Positions 1 to 8,643 of a stretch of DNA of 64,000 nt are shown here, in pieces; the stretch's first letter is position 1; each line of letters starts with the position of its first letter. The position numbers and the translations under genes are program-made. This DNA is from an uncultured Ruminococcus sp. (GTDB taxonomy: Bacteria; Bacillota; Clostridia; Oscillospirales; Ruminococcaceae), in assembly GCA_947178575.1 (NCBI GenBank), contig CAMWYX010000006.1, forward strand, positions 1-64,000, in the 5' to 3' direction. A model generated the notes under the pieces. That model had not been told where the DNA came from. It searched no databases and saw nothing but the letters and a program-made list of their open reading frames with translations.

Positions 1-3000
1 ACAACAGAAACAACAACAACTACAACCACAACAACTACAACGACAACAACTACAACCACAACAACAGAGGAAACAACAACAACTACACATCCAGGTTCTG
101 TTGCTCCAGGTACAGAGGAAGTAACAACAACAACTCGTCCTAATATTAGTGGTGGTGACGAAGACGCATTTACAACAACAACTACAACAGAAATAACAAC
201 GACAACTACTATAGTTGCAAATATCAATATCAGCAAGCAGGATATTCACGGTACTGAAGTAGCAGGAGCAACTCTCATGCTCACAGGTACAGACAGAGAC
301 GGCAATGCTGTCAACTTCTCTGCTGATGATGTAGAATTTGGCTATGGTGCTGAATTTGTAAGCGACGGTACAGAACTTACATGGGTTTCTGGTATGGAAA
401 ATACACTCATCAAGAATCTTCCTGATGGCGTATATGTACTCCACGAAACTACAGCTCCTGACGGATTTGAAATCGCTGCAGATATCAGATTCACAATCAG
501 AAGAGGTCACGTTATCGGACATGATGATGATACAGTCGTTATGGTCGATACAAGAGTAGGCGAAGTACGAATCAGTAAGTCTAACGTATATGGTGACGAA
601 CTCTCCGGTGCAAGACTTACTCTCACAGGTACAGATGCCGACGGCAATGAAATTGCATTCGATGCAGAAAATATTGTTCTCGGAAGAGGTGCACAGCTCG
701 TATTAGCTGATTCACACGAATTTACATGGATTTCAGGTTCAAGACCTACATTCGTAAGAAATCTCTCAGACGGTACTTATGTACTCCACGAAGAAGCAGC
801 TCCTAACGGATACAAACTGACAGCTGACATTACATTTACAGTAACTGACGGTGATGTTGAAGGCGAAGTAGGAATTGACGGCGACCATATCTCTATGGTA
901 GATGATATGATTTCAACAGATATCACTATCAGCAAGAAGAACATTCTTGGCAACGAGCTTGCAGGTGCAACTCTCACTCTTACAGGTACAGACTTCACAG
1001 GCAGAGATGTTGAATTTAATGTAGATGATGTTACTGTAGGTGATGGCGGTGAACTTATCTCTGGCGGTAATGGACTCGCATGGATTTCAGGTTCAGAAGC
1101 TACATCAATAAGAAATCTTGTAGACGGTACTTATGTACTCCACGAGGTTGCAGCTCCTAACGGATACGAAGTAACAGTAGACATTACATTCACAATTTCA
1201 AACGGTGTCGTAAACGGCGAAGTAGGCGTTGAAGGCAACGAAATCACAATGATTGATGACTTTGCAGTTACAGATATCGAAATCAGCAAGGTAAACATAT
1301 TCGGTTCTGAAATTGCAGGCGCAACACTTACACTCACAGGTACACACGCTGATGGCGGAAGCATAGAGTTCTCAGTTGACAATGTTGTTATCGGTGAAAA
1401 TGGACAGCTTGTTTCAACAGAAAACACAACAGAGCTTACATGGCTTTCAGGTACAACATCTACACTGATTAAGAATCTCCCTGACGGTACTTATGTACTT
1501 CACGAGGTTGCAGCTCCTAACGGATATCAGGTAGCTACAGACATTACATTCACAATCACAAACGGCATTCTGACAGGCGAAGTTGGAGTAAGCGGTGATT
1601 CCGTAACAATGGTTGACGATATGAGCGGAACTGATGTTTACCTCAGCAAAGAAAACGTATTCGGTTCTGAGCTTGCAGGTGCAACACTGACACTCACAGG
1701 TACAGACTTCACAGGACACACTGTAGAATTTACACAGGATTCACTTACACTCGGCGAAGGTGCCGGATTCGTAAGCAGCGGAAACGAACTTACATGGACT
1801 TCCGGAACAACAGCTTCAATGGTTAAGAATCTCCCGAACGGTACTTATGTACTTCACGAGGTTGCAGCTCCTAACGGCTATCAGATAGCTACAGACATCA
1901 CATTTACAGTAGAAGACGGCGTTGTAACAGGCGAAGTAGGCGTTGAAGGCAACGAAGTAACAATGGTTGACGATATGCTTACAACCAATGTATCAATCAG
2001 CAAGGTAAATGTAAACGGTGATGAAATTGCAGGTGCAACACTTACACTTACAGGTAAGGACTTCTTAGGCAACACAATCAAGTTCACACAGGATTCACTC
2101 GAACTCGGCGAAGGTGCTGGATTCGTAAGCAGCGGTGATGAGCTTACATGGACTTCCGGAACAAAGTCAACACTGGTTAAGAATATTCCTGACGGTACTT
2201 ATGTACTTCACGAAGTTGCATCTCCTAATGGCTATCAGGTAGCTACAGACATCACATTCACAATTGAAAACGGCGTTCTTACAGGTGAGGTCGGCGTAAA
2301 CGGTGATTCCGTAACAATGGTTGACGATATGACTGTTACTGATGTTACAATCAGCAAGCAGGACATCGCAGGCAAGGAACTCAACGGCGCATCACTCACA
2401 CTCACAGGAACAGACTTCAACGGAAATACTGTTGAATTCACACAGGATTCACTCGTACTCGGAGAAGGTGCTGCACTGACATCAGCAGGCAAGGAACTTG
2501 CATGGATTTCAGGAAAGACATCATCTGTTGTAAAGGGTCTCCCTGACGGTACTTATGTACTTCACGAAGTTACAGCTCCGGACGGATACGAAGTTGCTAC
2601 AGATATTACATTCACTATTGCATCAGGCGTTATCGTTGGTTCTGTAGGAGTTGAAGGAACTACTGTAACAATGATTGACAAGAGGGTTCTTGCAGAAGTT
2701 GAAATCAGCAAGCAGGACGTATACGGCGAAGAACTCGCAGGCGCACAGCTTACACTCAGCGGTGTTGATGCAGACGGCAATGATATTGTTTTCGACATCA
2801 AGCAGGTAGTTCTCGGAACAGATGCTAAGCTTGTATCCGAAGAAAACGGCAAGACACTCACATGGATTTCAGGCACATCTTCAACATTCATCAGCGACCT
2901 TGCAGACGGTACTTACGTACTCCACGAGGTTTCAGCTCCGAATGGATACAAACTTGCTACAGACATCAAGTTCACAGTAAAAGACGGCGTTATATCCGGA

Positions 3001-3252
3001 GGAGTAAGTGTTGACGGTAATACTGTAACAATGATTGACGAAAATATTGTTACAAGTTCAACCACAACAAGAACAACTTACACTCCTGTTGGTACAACAA
3101 GAACAACAAGAACAACAGTATCAACAACAACATATTCAGCAACAAACGCTCCGAAGACAGGCGATATCGGCGTAGGCGTTACAGGAATCGCACTGGCAGT
3201 AGCAGCTATGACAGCATTTGCAGTTCGCAGAAAGAGAGAAGACGAGGAATAA
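1..3252 (+). CDS. SpaA/CnaB-repeat surface protein with sortase signal (5' end outside window)
   Basis: Cell-surface protein whose beginning lies left of the window; the frame is open from base 1. The visible part starts with a Thr-rich stalk (about 75 residues). Eight prealbumin-like SpaA/CnaB repeats of 114-120 residues follow, and then a second Thr/Arg stretch. The end has a sorting signal: NAPKTGD (an LPXTG variant with Ala in the first position), a hydrophobic segment and the tail RRKREDEE. Every repeat has Lys in (I/L)SK near its start, Glu in YVLHE in the middle and Asp in M(V/I)D at its end. This is the residue set CnaB domains use for internal Lys-Asp/Asn isopeptide bonds, so a rigid, protease-resistant fibre is inferred. 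No scaffoldin or cohesin domain is visible. It is probably a sortase-linked adhesin or pilin-like stalk. A terminator follows directly. Confidence 0.88.
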   Translation, partial: TTETTTTTTTTTTTTTTTTTTTEETTTTTHPGSVAPGTEEVTTTTRPNISGGDEDAFTTTTTTEITTTTTIVANINISKQDIHGTEVAGATLMLTGTDRDGNAVNFSADDVEFGYGAEFVSDGTELTWVSGMENTLIKNLPDGVYVLHETTAPDGFEIAADIRFTIRRGHVIGHDDDTVVMVDTRVGEVRISKSNVYGDELSGARLTLTGTDADGNEIAFDAENIVLGRGAQLVLADSHEFTWISGSRPTFVRNLSDGTYVLHEEAAPNGYKLTADITFTVTDGDVEGEVGIDGDHISMVDDMISTDITISKKNILGNELAGATLTLTGTDFTGRDVEFNVDDVTVGDGGELISGGNGLAWISGSEATSIRNLVDGTYVLHEVAAPNGYEVTVDITFTISNGVVNGEVGVEGNEITMIDDFAVTDIEISKVNIFGSEIAGATLTLTGTHADGGSIEFSVDNVVIGENGQLVSTENTTELTWLSGTTSTLIKNLPDGTYVLHEVAAPNGYQVATDITFTITNGILTGEVGVSGDSVTMVDDMSGTDVYLSKENVFGSELAGATLTLTGTDFTGHTVEFTQDSLTLGEGAGFVSSGNELTWTSGTTASMVKNLPNGTYVLHEVAAPNGYQIATDITFTVEDGVVTGEVGVEGNEVTMVDDMLTTNVSISKVNVNGDEIAGATLTLTGKDFLGNTIKFTQDSLELGEGAGFVSSGDELTWTSGTKSTLVKNIPDGTYVLHEVASPNGYQVATDITFTIENGVLTGEVGVNGDSVTMVDDMTVTDVTISKQDIAGKELNGASLTLTGTDFNGNTVEFTQDSLVLGEGAALTSAGKELAWISGKTSSVVKGLPDGTYVLHEVTAPDGYEVATDITFTIASGVIVGSVGVEGTTVTMIDKRVLAEVEISKQDVYGEELAGAQLTLSGVDADGNDIVFDIKQVVLGTDAKLVSEENGKTLTWISGTSSTFISDLADGTYVLHEVSAPNGYKLATDIKFTVKDGVISGGVSVDGNTVTMIDENIVTSSTTTRTTYTPVGTTRTTRTTVSTTTYSATNAPKTGDIGVGVTGIALAVAAMTAFAVRRKREDEE
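229..3057 (+). repeat. Eight tandem SpaA/CnaB coding repeats
   Basis: Units begin at 229, 571, 928, 1282, 1642, 1996, 2350 and 2704 (the Ile/Leu-Ser-Lys codons), with spacing of 342-360 bases. DNA similarity is highest around the codons for DGTYVLHEVAAPNGY. The middle units are most alike, as expected for expansion by unequal recombination. Repeat number may differ between strains. Confidence 0.9.
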
Positions 3253-3282
3253 TAATCCGAATTTTCCCGAATGACGTATAAA

Positions 3283-3314
3283 AAGGCTCTCCTGAGAAAT
3301 CAGGAGAGCTTTTG
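3283..3314 (+). terminator. Rho-independent terminator of the surface protein gene
   Basis: Stem GCTCTCCTGA/TCAGGAGAGC with a GAAA loop, followed by TTTTGCTT, starting about 30 bases after the stop codon. Confidence 0.85.
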
Positions 3315-3392
3315 CTTATTTATGAAAAGTGCTTTACAAATTTTGGAAAATGATGTATAATTATTGGTAGAATGTTGTATGGCGGTGAAAGA

Positions 3393-3755
3393 ATGACTGA
3401 ATATCTGAAAAAATATATGGAACAGATAGAACAGCGGATTGAATCATGTTCCGATATTGAAAGCTTTAATGAAATTCTGGCGGAACACAAGGATAAAATC
3501 GCTTTTATGCAGCATGAAAGAATAGTGCATTTTCTTGTTACAATGATGTTTTCAATCGTGCTGAGCATATTCTTGTGTGCGTTTATATTCAGCGAAAATC
3601 CGGCACTTATGCTTCTTGTTATTATAATTATGGTGTTGCTTGGATTTTATATCAAACATTATTATTTCCTTGAAAATACAGTTCAGAAGATGTATATTGT
3701 ATATGACAGAATATTGAATCTATATAAAGAAATGGAGAAAGATAAAAATGACTAA
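3393..3755 (+). CDS. Small two-segment membrane protein, unknown function
   Basis: About 120 residues. The N-terminal 50 are charged and helical, probably a short coiled coil. Two hydrophobic segments follow (FLVTMMFSIVLSIFLCAFIF and ALMLLVIIIMVLLGFYI), then a charged C-terminal helix. I chose the ATG at 3393, preceded by GGCGGTGAAAGA, over the in-frame ATG at 3372, which has no clear ribosome site. Its last codons overlap the start of nth by eight bases, so the two are translationally coupled, but nothing links them functionally. I do not recognise the family. Confidence 0.65.
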   Translation: MTEYLKKYMEQIEQRIESCSDIESFNEILAEHKDKIAFMQHERIVHFLVTMMFSIVLSIFLCAFIFSENPALMLLVIIIMVLLGFYIKHYYFLENTVQKMYIVYDRILNLYKEMEKDKND

Positions 3756-4383
3756 AAAAGAAATCGCAGAACTCGCCTGCATGGAACTTGAAAAAATATA
3801 TCCGGATATAGACTGTACACTTAAGTACAGCAAGCCGTATGAATTATTGTTTGCGACACGTCTTTCGGCTCAGTGTACCGATGCAAGGGTAAATATAATC
3901 ACAAAGACGCTTTTTGTGAAATATCCTGATTTACAGGCGTTTGCAGATGCCGATATTTCTGAGCTCGAACAGGATATAAAATCATGCGGATTCTATCGGG
4001 AAAAGGCTAAAAGTCTGAAAGGAATGGCACAGAAACTTATTTCTGATTTCAACGGAGAAGTCCCCGATACTATGGAGGAACTTCTGACACTTCCGGGAGT
4101 AGGCAGAAAGACAGCGAATCTTGTTCTCGGTGATATTTACGGAAAACCGGCAGTAGTGACAGATACGCATTTTATACGGATAACCGGACGGCTCGGACTT
4201 ACTGAAAACAAAGCTCCGGCAAAAGTAGAGCAGGATTTGAAAAAACTTCTTCCGGAAAAAACATCAGGTCATTTCTGTCATCAGACTGTACAGTTCGGGC
4301 GTGATGTATGCAGGGCAAGAAATCCAAAGTGTGAAGAATGTACGCTGAATTATTTCTGCCGGTATTATGCTTCACAGAAATAA
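3748..4383 (+). CDS. nth: Endonuclease III (DNA glycosylase/AP lyase)
   Basis: Base-excision repair enzyme that removes oxidised pyrimidines and cleaves the abasic site; cytosolic. The 211 residues match the family length. The helix-hairpin-helix LPGVGRKTA carries the catalytic Lys, the following VVTDTHFIRI carries the catalytic Asp, and the C terminus has the iron-sulfur loop C-X6-C-X2-C-X5-C, all four Cys present. The start overlaps the upstream membrane protein gene (ATGACTAA). Confidence 0.95.
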   Translation: MTKKEIAELACMELEKIYPDIDCTLKYSKPYELLFATRLSAQCTDARVNIITKTLFVKYPDLQAFADADISELEQDIKSCGFYREKAKSLKGMAQKLISDFNGEVPDTMEELLTLPGVGRKTANLVLGDIYGKPAVVTDTHFIRITGRLGLTENKAPAKVEQDLKKLLPEKTSGHFCHQTVQFGRDVCRARNPKCEECTLNYFCRYYASQK

Positions 4384-4572
4384 TTTTTTGAAGTAAAAAA
4401 GATATAATGCGTAAATCAGACGGAAAAGTTTCCGGAGTTTTTGTATAAAAATTTTTAAGAGATAATTTAAGCAGTATTTAAGCGGTTTTTTATTTATCTG
4501 ACAAAAAATGTTTTTATGTTTTGTATATATATACAAAGTTATAGCCGGAGTATAAAAAAAATTAGGAAAAAC

Positions 4573-4601
4573 TTGATTTTTTTAAGAATAAATGTTATAA
4601 T
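4573..4601 (+). promoter_or_regulatory. Promoter of the GH26 gene
   Basis: TTGATT, 17 bases, TATAAT. The leader then forms a GC hairpin GCCGG/CCGGC at 4622-4645, before the GGAGGG ribosome site at 4662. Confidence 0.6.
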
Positions 4602-4675
4602 TAAAGTGCAGTATAAAGGTTGCCGGTCTGATGTTTTGTTCCGGCGTGCCGTGTATTATATGGAGGGAATTAGTA

Positions 4676-7015
4676 ATGCACAATTTTATGAAAAAAGCAG
4701 GCGCAGCTGTTATGGCTGCATCTATGGCAATCAATGGTCTGGCTATAGGTGCGGTGAATATTTTCGCTGCCGATTCTGCAAAATATGAGTTTGAAGATGC
4801 CACAGTTACAGGCACTATCGCCGTAACCGATGATTCGGCTGCAAGCGGTGGAAAAATACTCTTTATGAAAGAGGACGGCACTATCAGCATGGAAGTTGAA
4901 GCTCCGTCAACCGGAATGTATACTCTTTCAATCTATGCAATGGGAGAGGGCGGAGATAAAATCCAGACTCTCGCTATAAACGGCGTAGACCAGGGAAATA
5001 TCAGCATAGCCGAAAGTAAGACATATAGTCCGACTTCAATGACTGTAAAGCTCAATGAGGGTAAAAATACGGTTACTATAAGTAAATCATGGGGCTGGTC
5101 GAAGTTTGACTATCTCACAATCGAAGCTGCTGAACTCAAGCCAATCAAGGCAACACAGACAACCTGCTGTGATGTTAATGCAACTGATGAAACAAGAGCT
5201 TTGATGTCGTATCTCGCAAGCGTTTACGGAAACGGAATTATTTCGGGTCAGCAGGAAATCTATAGCGGCGGTCCTCACGGTCTGGAACAGGAATTTGAAT
5301 ATCTTGAAAAACTTACAGGTCATATGCCGGCTATACGTGGATTCGATTACGGTAATTTCTGCTGTCCTGCATTCGGAAGTGATGACGGTTCTACAGAGCG
5401 TGTTATTGACTGGGTAAAGAATAGAAACGGTATTGCTACAGCATCTTTCCACCTCAATGTTCCGAAAGATACGGCAAGCTATAATATCGGCGACAGAATA
5501 GACTGGGGTCAGACCACATACAGCGAAAAAACAGACTTTTCACCTTCAAAGGCTGTAGTTGAGGGTACTAAGGAAAACCAGTATTATATGCAGGCTCTTA
5601 CAACTCTCGCAAAGGAATTTAAAGAGCTTGAAGCCGAAGGCGTTCCGGTAATGTGGAGACCTCTTCACGAAGCCGAAGGCGGCGGCGGTGAAACAGGTTC
5701 ATGGTTCTGGTGGGGCAGAGAAGGCTCTGAAGCTTACAAGGAACTGTGGAAGTTCACATATAAGGTACTTACAGAGGATTTCGGCTGTCATAACCTTATC
5801 TGGGTATGGAACAGCTATAACTATGAGTATTCTCAGGACTGGTATCCGGGAGATGAATATGTTGATATTATCGGCTACGATAAATACAACTGTTCAGACT
5901 GGTCTACCGGAACTAAAAAAGCATATCATAACGACAGTGCAATCAGTTCTACTTTCTATGGAATCATGGATAAGTATGACAGTGCAAAGATGATTGCCAT
6001 GGCTGAAAACGACAGTTTCTCAACAGTAGAGAATCTCACTTCCGAAAAAGCCGGCTGGCTGTACTTCATGACATGGTATGATGCAGGCGGAAGTGCTGAA
6101 AGTGATAATCCGAATTTCCTTTCAGACCCGATATTCAACACAGAGGAAGATACAATCGCAATGTATCAGAGTGAATATTGTGTTACTCTTGACGAACTTC
6201 CGGCTGACCTTTATTCAAAGGAAACTCCTAAACCTACTCCGATTGAAACAAAGCCGACTACAACAAAAGACCCGACAAATACAACGACAAAGGTAACTAC
6301 AGAGGCAGACCCGACAAAGAACTACGGCAAAGTAACATATGACAAAACCAAAAAGAGCTATCAGATAACACTTCCGAAAGAAGCAAAGGAATTTTATATT
6401 GATGTTGAACTTCCGAAGAACGTTACGTATGCAAACGGCGGACTTGGCGTAAGCATTCCGCTTGACGGCGAGTATTACTGGGCTAATATCCAGTGGGAAG
6501 CAACAAAGAGCGGTTCTGTAAAGGTGAACGTCGTTGACAATCTTTTCAATATATCGCTTGGTCTGGACGAAGTAAAAGACGAAGCACTTCTTAAGAAGCT
6601 CAAAGCCGAACTTGGCAAATCTACTGTTTATGAGGGTCAGATTTGGTATGCAGGAGAGGGAGATAAAGCTGTTGAAACCGACGGCGTTAAGATTCTTTCC
6701 GCATATATCAAGGACGAATCCGGAACAACAGTTACAACAACTACAAAACCGTCAGAGCCCTCAACAGGCGGAGATGATGTCAAGGTTTCACTGTACGGTG
6801 ATTCAAACTGTGACGGCGAAGTCAGCGTAGCCGACGCTACATTGGTTCTCCAGTGTCTCGGAAACAAGGATAAATACAAACTTACAGAACAGGGTGCAAA
6901 GAATGCCGACTGTTACAATCCGGGCGACGGACTTTCAGCTATGGACGCTCTTGCAATTCAGAAACTTGATGCAGGTGCAATAAAGGAACTTCCGGAACTC
7001 GTTGCTGATAAATAA
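4676..7015 (+). CDS. Cellulosomal GH26 beta-mannanase with CBM35-like module and dockerin
   Basis: Secreted endo-beta-1,4-mannanase, 779 residues. The start at 4676 is set by GGAGGG eight bases upstream. Order: signal peptide (about 1-32), CBM35/CBM6-like beta-sandwich opening with YEFEDA (about 35-145), GH26 barrel (about 160-500), Thr/Pro linker, a beta-rich module of about 135 residues I cannot place (perhaps a Ruminococcus-type CBM), and a C-terminal dockerin with two Ca loops (GDSNCDGEVSVADA and a second repeat ending SAMDALAIQ). The acid/base Glu is in WRPLHEAEGG (about residue 332), and the nucleophile is the Glu of MAENDSF (about 444). The dockerin closely resembles those of the GH48 and GH9 enzymes here, which suggests the same scaffoldin. 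It is a single-gene unit with its own promoter and terminator. Confidence 0.92.
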   Translation: MHNFMKKAGAAVMAASMAINGLAIGAVNIFAADSAKYEFEDATVTGTIAVTDDSAASGGKILFMKEDGTISMEVEAPSTGMYTLSIYAMGEGGDKIQTLAINGVDQGNISIAESKTYSPTSMTVKLNEGKNTVTISKSWGWSKFDYLTIEAAELKPIKATQTTCCDVNATDETRALMSYLASVYGNGIISGQQEIYSGGPHGLEQEFEYLEKLTGHMPAIRGFDYGNFCCPAFGSDDGSTERVIDWVKNRNGIATASFHLNVPKDTASYNIGDRIDWGQTTYSEKTDFSPSKAVVEGTKENQYYMQALTTLAKEFKELEAEGVPVMWRPLHEAEGGGGETGSWFWWGREGSEAYKELWKFTYKVLTEDFGCHNLIWVWNSYNYEYSQDWYPGDEYVDIIGYDKYNCSDWSTGTKKAYHNDSAISSTFYGIMDKYDSAKMIAMAENDSFSTVENLTSEKAGWLYFMTWYDAGGSAESDNPNFLSDPIFNTEEDTIAMYQSEYCVTLDELPADLYSKETPKPTPIETKPTTTKDPTNTTTKVTTEADPTKNYGKVTYDKTKKSYQITLPKEAKEFYIDVELPKNVTYANGGLGVSIPLDGEYYWANIQWEATKSGSVKVNVVDNLFNISLGLDEVKDEALLKKLKAELGKSTVYEGQIWYAGEGDKAVETDGVKILSAYIKDESGTTVTTTTKPSEPSTGGDDVKVSLYGDSNCDGEVSVADATLVLQCLGNKDKYKLTEQGAKNADCYNPGDGLSAMDALAIQKLDAGAIKELPELVADK

Positions 7016-7030
7016 TTTATAAATCCAATA

Positions 7031-7059
7031 TAAAAGGGACTTCGCAGAAGTCCCTTTTA
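7031..7059. terminator. Bidirectional terminator between the GH26 gene and coaX
   Basis: Near-perfect palindrome: AAAAGGGACTTC, a three-base loop, GAAGTCCCTTTT. It has T-runs on both strands and lies between converging genes. Confidence 0.85.
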
Positions 7060-7061
7060 TT

Positions 7062-7832
7062 TTATTTCTTGTTTTTCCGGTACACTATTGTAAGTCCACG
7101 TATCAGCAGGTCATTGTCGATATATATTTTACGTCTGCACAGGGGAATAACAACCGAGGAAAGTCCTCCTGTAGCCACAGCGGTGCATGATTCCCCGAGC
7201 TCTTCCTCAATGCGTTCTATGATTCCGTCAATTGCACAGGCATTTGAATAAAGTGCACCGCTTTTCATGCAGTCAATTGTATTTTTTCCGATAATATTAT
7301 CAGGAACTTCAAAATCTATTTTAGGAAGCTGTGCGGTTCGCTGAATAAGTGCATCTGAAGCTACTCCCATACCTGTCATTATAAGTCCGCCGATATAATT
7401 TTTATTTTTATCCACAACTGAAATAGTTGTTGCAGTTCCCATATCGATAATAATAATCGGAACAGGATAAGTATTTATAGCAGCGACGGCATCAACAGCC
7501 TGGTCACTTCCGAGCTGACGTGGATTATCAATAAGAATATTGATTCCCGTTTTTACTCCCGGACCTGCAACCATAGCATTTACGCCGAACAGTTTTTTTA
7601 TTGCCGATTTGACTGTATTCGTGACCGACGGCACAACCGATGACATAACAGCATCATGAATATCACTGAATTTGAAATCATTCATTTCGAGAATATTTTT
7701 AATCAGCGATGCGTATTCTGTGGCGGTTGCATTGTGATTTGTGGAAATTCTTTCTGATACAATGATATTGTCATCAATGTCCACACAGCCGAAGACAATA
7801 TTTGTGTTTCCGATATCAACAGCTAAAAGCAT
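7062..7832 (-). CDS. coaX: Type III pantothenate kinase
   Basis: First step of CoA synthesis: phosphorylates pantothenate with ATP in the cytosol. The 256 residues show the type III ASKHA features: N-terminal phosphate loop AVDIGNTN, NPRQLGSDQAVDA with the catalytic Asp, IIDMGTATT, and GGLIMTGMG. An AGGAGG ribosome site precedes the ATG. It lies 24 bases after a membrane protein gene on the same strand and faces coaBC, another CoA gene, across a shared promoter region. Confidence 0.95.
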   Translation of the reverse strand: MLLAVDIGNTNIVFGCVDIDDNIIVSERISTNHNATATEYASLIKNILEMNDFKFSDIHDAVMSSVVPSVTNTVKSAIKKLFGVNAMVAGPGVKTGINILIDNPRQLGSDQAVDAVAAINTYPVPIIIIDMGTATTISVVDKNKNYIGGLIMTGMGVASDALIQRTAQLPKIDFEVPDNIIGKNTIDCMKSGALYSNACAIDGIIERIEEELGESCTAVATGGLSSVVIPLCRRKIYIDNDLLIRGLTIVYRKNKK

Positions 7833-7856
7833 ATTAAAATCCTCCTGATTATGTAA

Positions 7857-8543
7857 TTATATAAATTTATCTGCATTTTCCCAGCGGATAAAGGATTTGT
7901 ACTTGATTATGACTATATTTTTTGGTACAGGATAACGGCATGTTAATTCAAGTACATATTTTCCGTCGGGAAGATAGAATACTATGAATTTTTTTCTTCC
8001 GCCTCGTGTACGTTCGCCGTCAAACGAGTGGTCAACCTCGATTTCTGCATATATGGCGGAATCGTCCATATTTGCCCATATATATTCATATACGGCATAT
8101 ATTGCAAGGCAAATAAGTGTTGCAGGTATGATAACTGCAAGTGATACAAGCATTGTTTCCATACCGTCCGACAGCATTATGAAGAAAGCTATTATAAGTT
8201 CAAGTCCGATTGCAGCTGCCGTAAGAATAAGATAATCTTTTTTATTGAATTGAAATTTTTTCTTCATTCTGTCAGGTAACTTTTTCCATTCCAGCGGACT
8301 TGCTTCAGTTATTTTCTTTTTTTCATCAGGTTTAAGATGATGTATTACAGCGTAATCAACGGCAAGCGTGAGTAAAATAATTGCAAGGCTTCCGGCGATA
8401 AGATATAAGTATATCATATCAGATTCAATATTATAAGGCAGAACTGTAAAAAGTATAATTATTACCAGAAATGCCCAGAAAAGCGAGAAAATAACCGGCA
8501 GTGACTTTCCGTGAAAAAGATGCCGGTGTTTAAGTCGTTTCAT
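7857..8543 (-). CDS. Four-helix membrane protein, unknown
   Basis: 228 residues with four predicted membrane segments in two pairs (about 15-40, 45-70, 110-135, 137-160) and a soluble C-terminal domain ending in a motif with basic and aromatic residues. The start at 8543 (MKRLKHR) is set by GGGGGAT upstream; an earlier in-frame ATG at 8582 lies inside the promoter. It heads a two-gene unit with coaX. No recognised family; a role related to CoA is not shown. Confidence 0.7.
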   Translation of the reverse strand: MKRLKHRHLFHGKSLPVIFSLFWAFLVIIILFTVLPYNIESDMIYLYLIAGSLAIILLTLAVDYAVIHHLKPDEKKKITEASPLEWKKLPDRMKKKFQFNKKDYLILTAAAIGLELIIAFFIMLSDGMETMLVSLAVIIPATLICLAIYAVYEYIWANMDDSAIYAEIEVDHSFDGERTRGGRKKFIVFYLPDGKYVLELTCRYPVPKNIVIIKYKSFIRWENADKFI

Positions 8544-8562
8544 GATAAATCCCCCTGAAAAC

Positions 8563-8620
8563 ATTATATCACAGATTTTCATAAAAATCTATAGATTTAT
8601 AAAAATTTTTGTGATATAAT
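8563..8620. promoter_or_regulatory. Symmetric divergent promoters for coaX unit and coaBC
   Basis: A 10-base inverted repeat, ATTATATCAC at 8563-8572 and GTGATATAAT at 8611-8620, places an extended -10 box (TGATATAAT) on each strand pointing outward. No good -35 box is seen on either side, so the extended -10 probably carries recognition. Confidence 0.65.
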
Positions 8621-8643
8621 AAAAACAAAAGGAGGTTTTTATT

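Noticed and set aside
1131-2891. Several long minus-strand open frames opposite the SpaA repeats
   Set aside because: Repeated shadows of the repetitive coding strand.
4421-4440. Terminator of nth (CGGAAA/TTTCCG)
   Set aside because: Only six weak pairs with a two-base loop; not stable enough to call.
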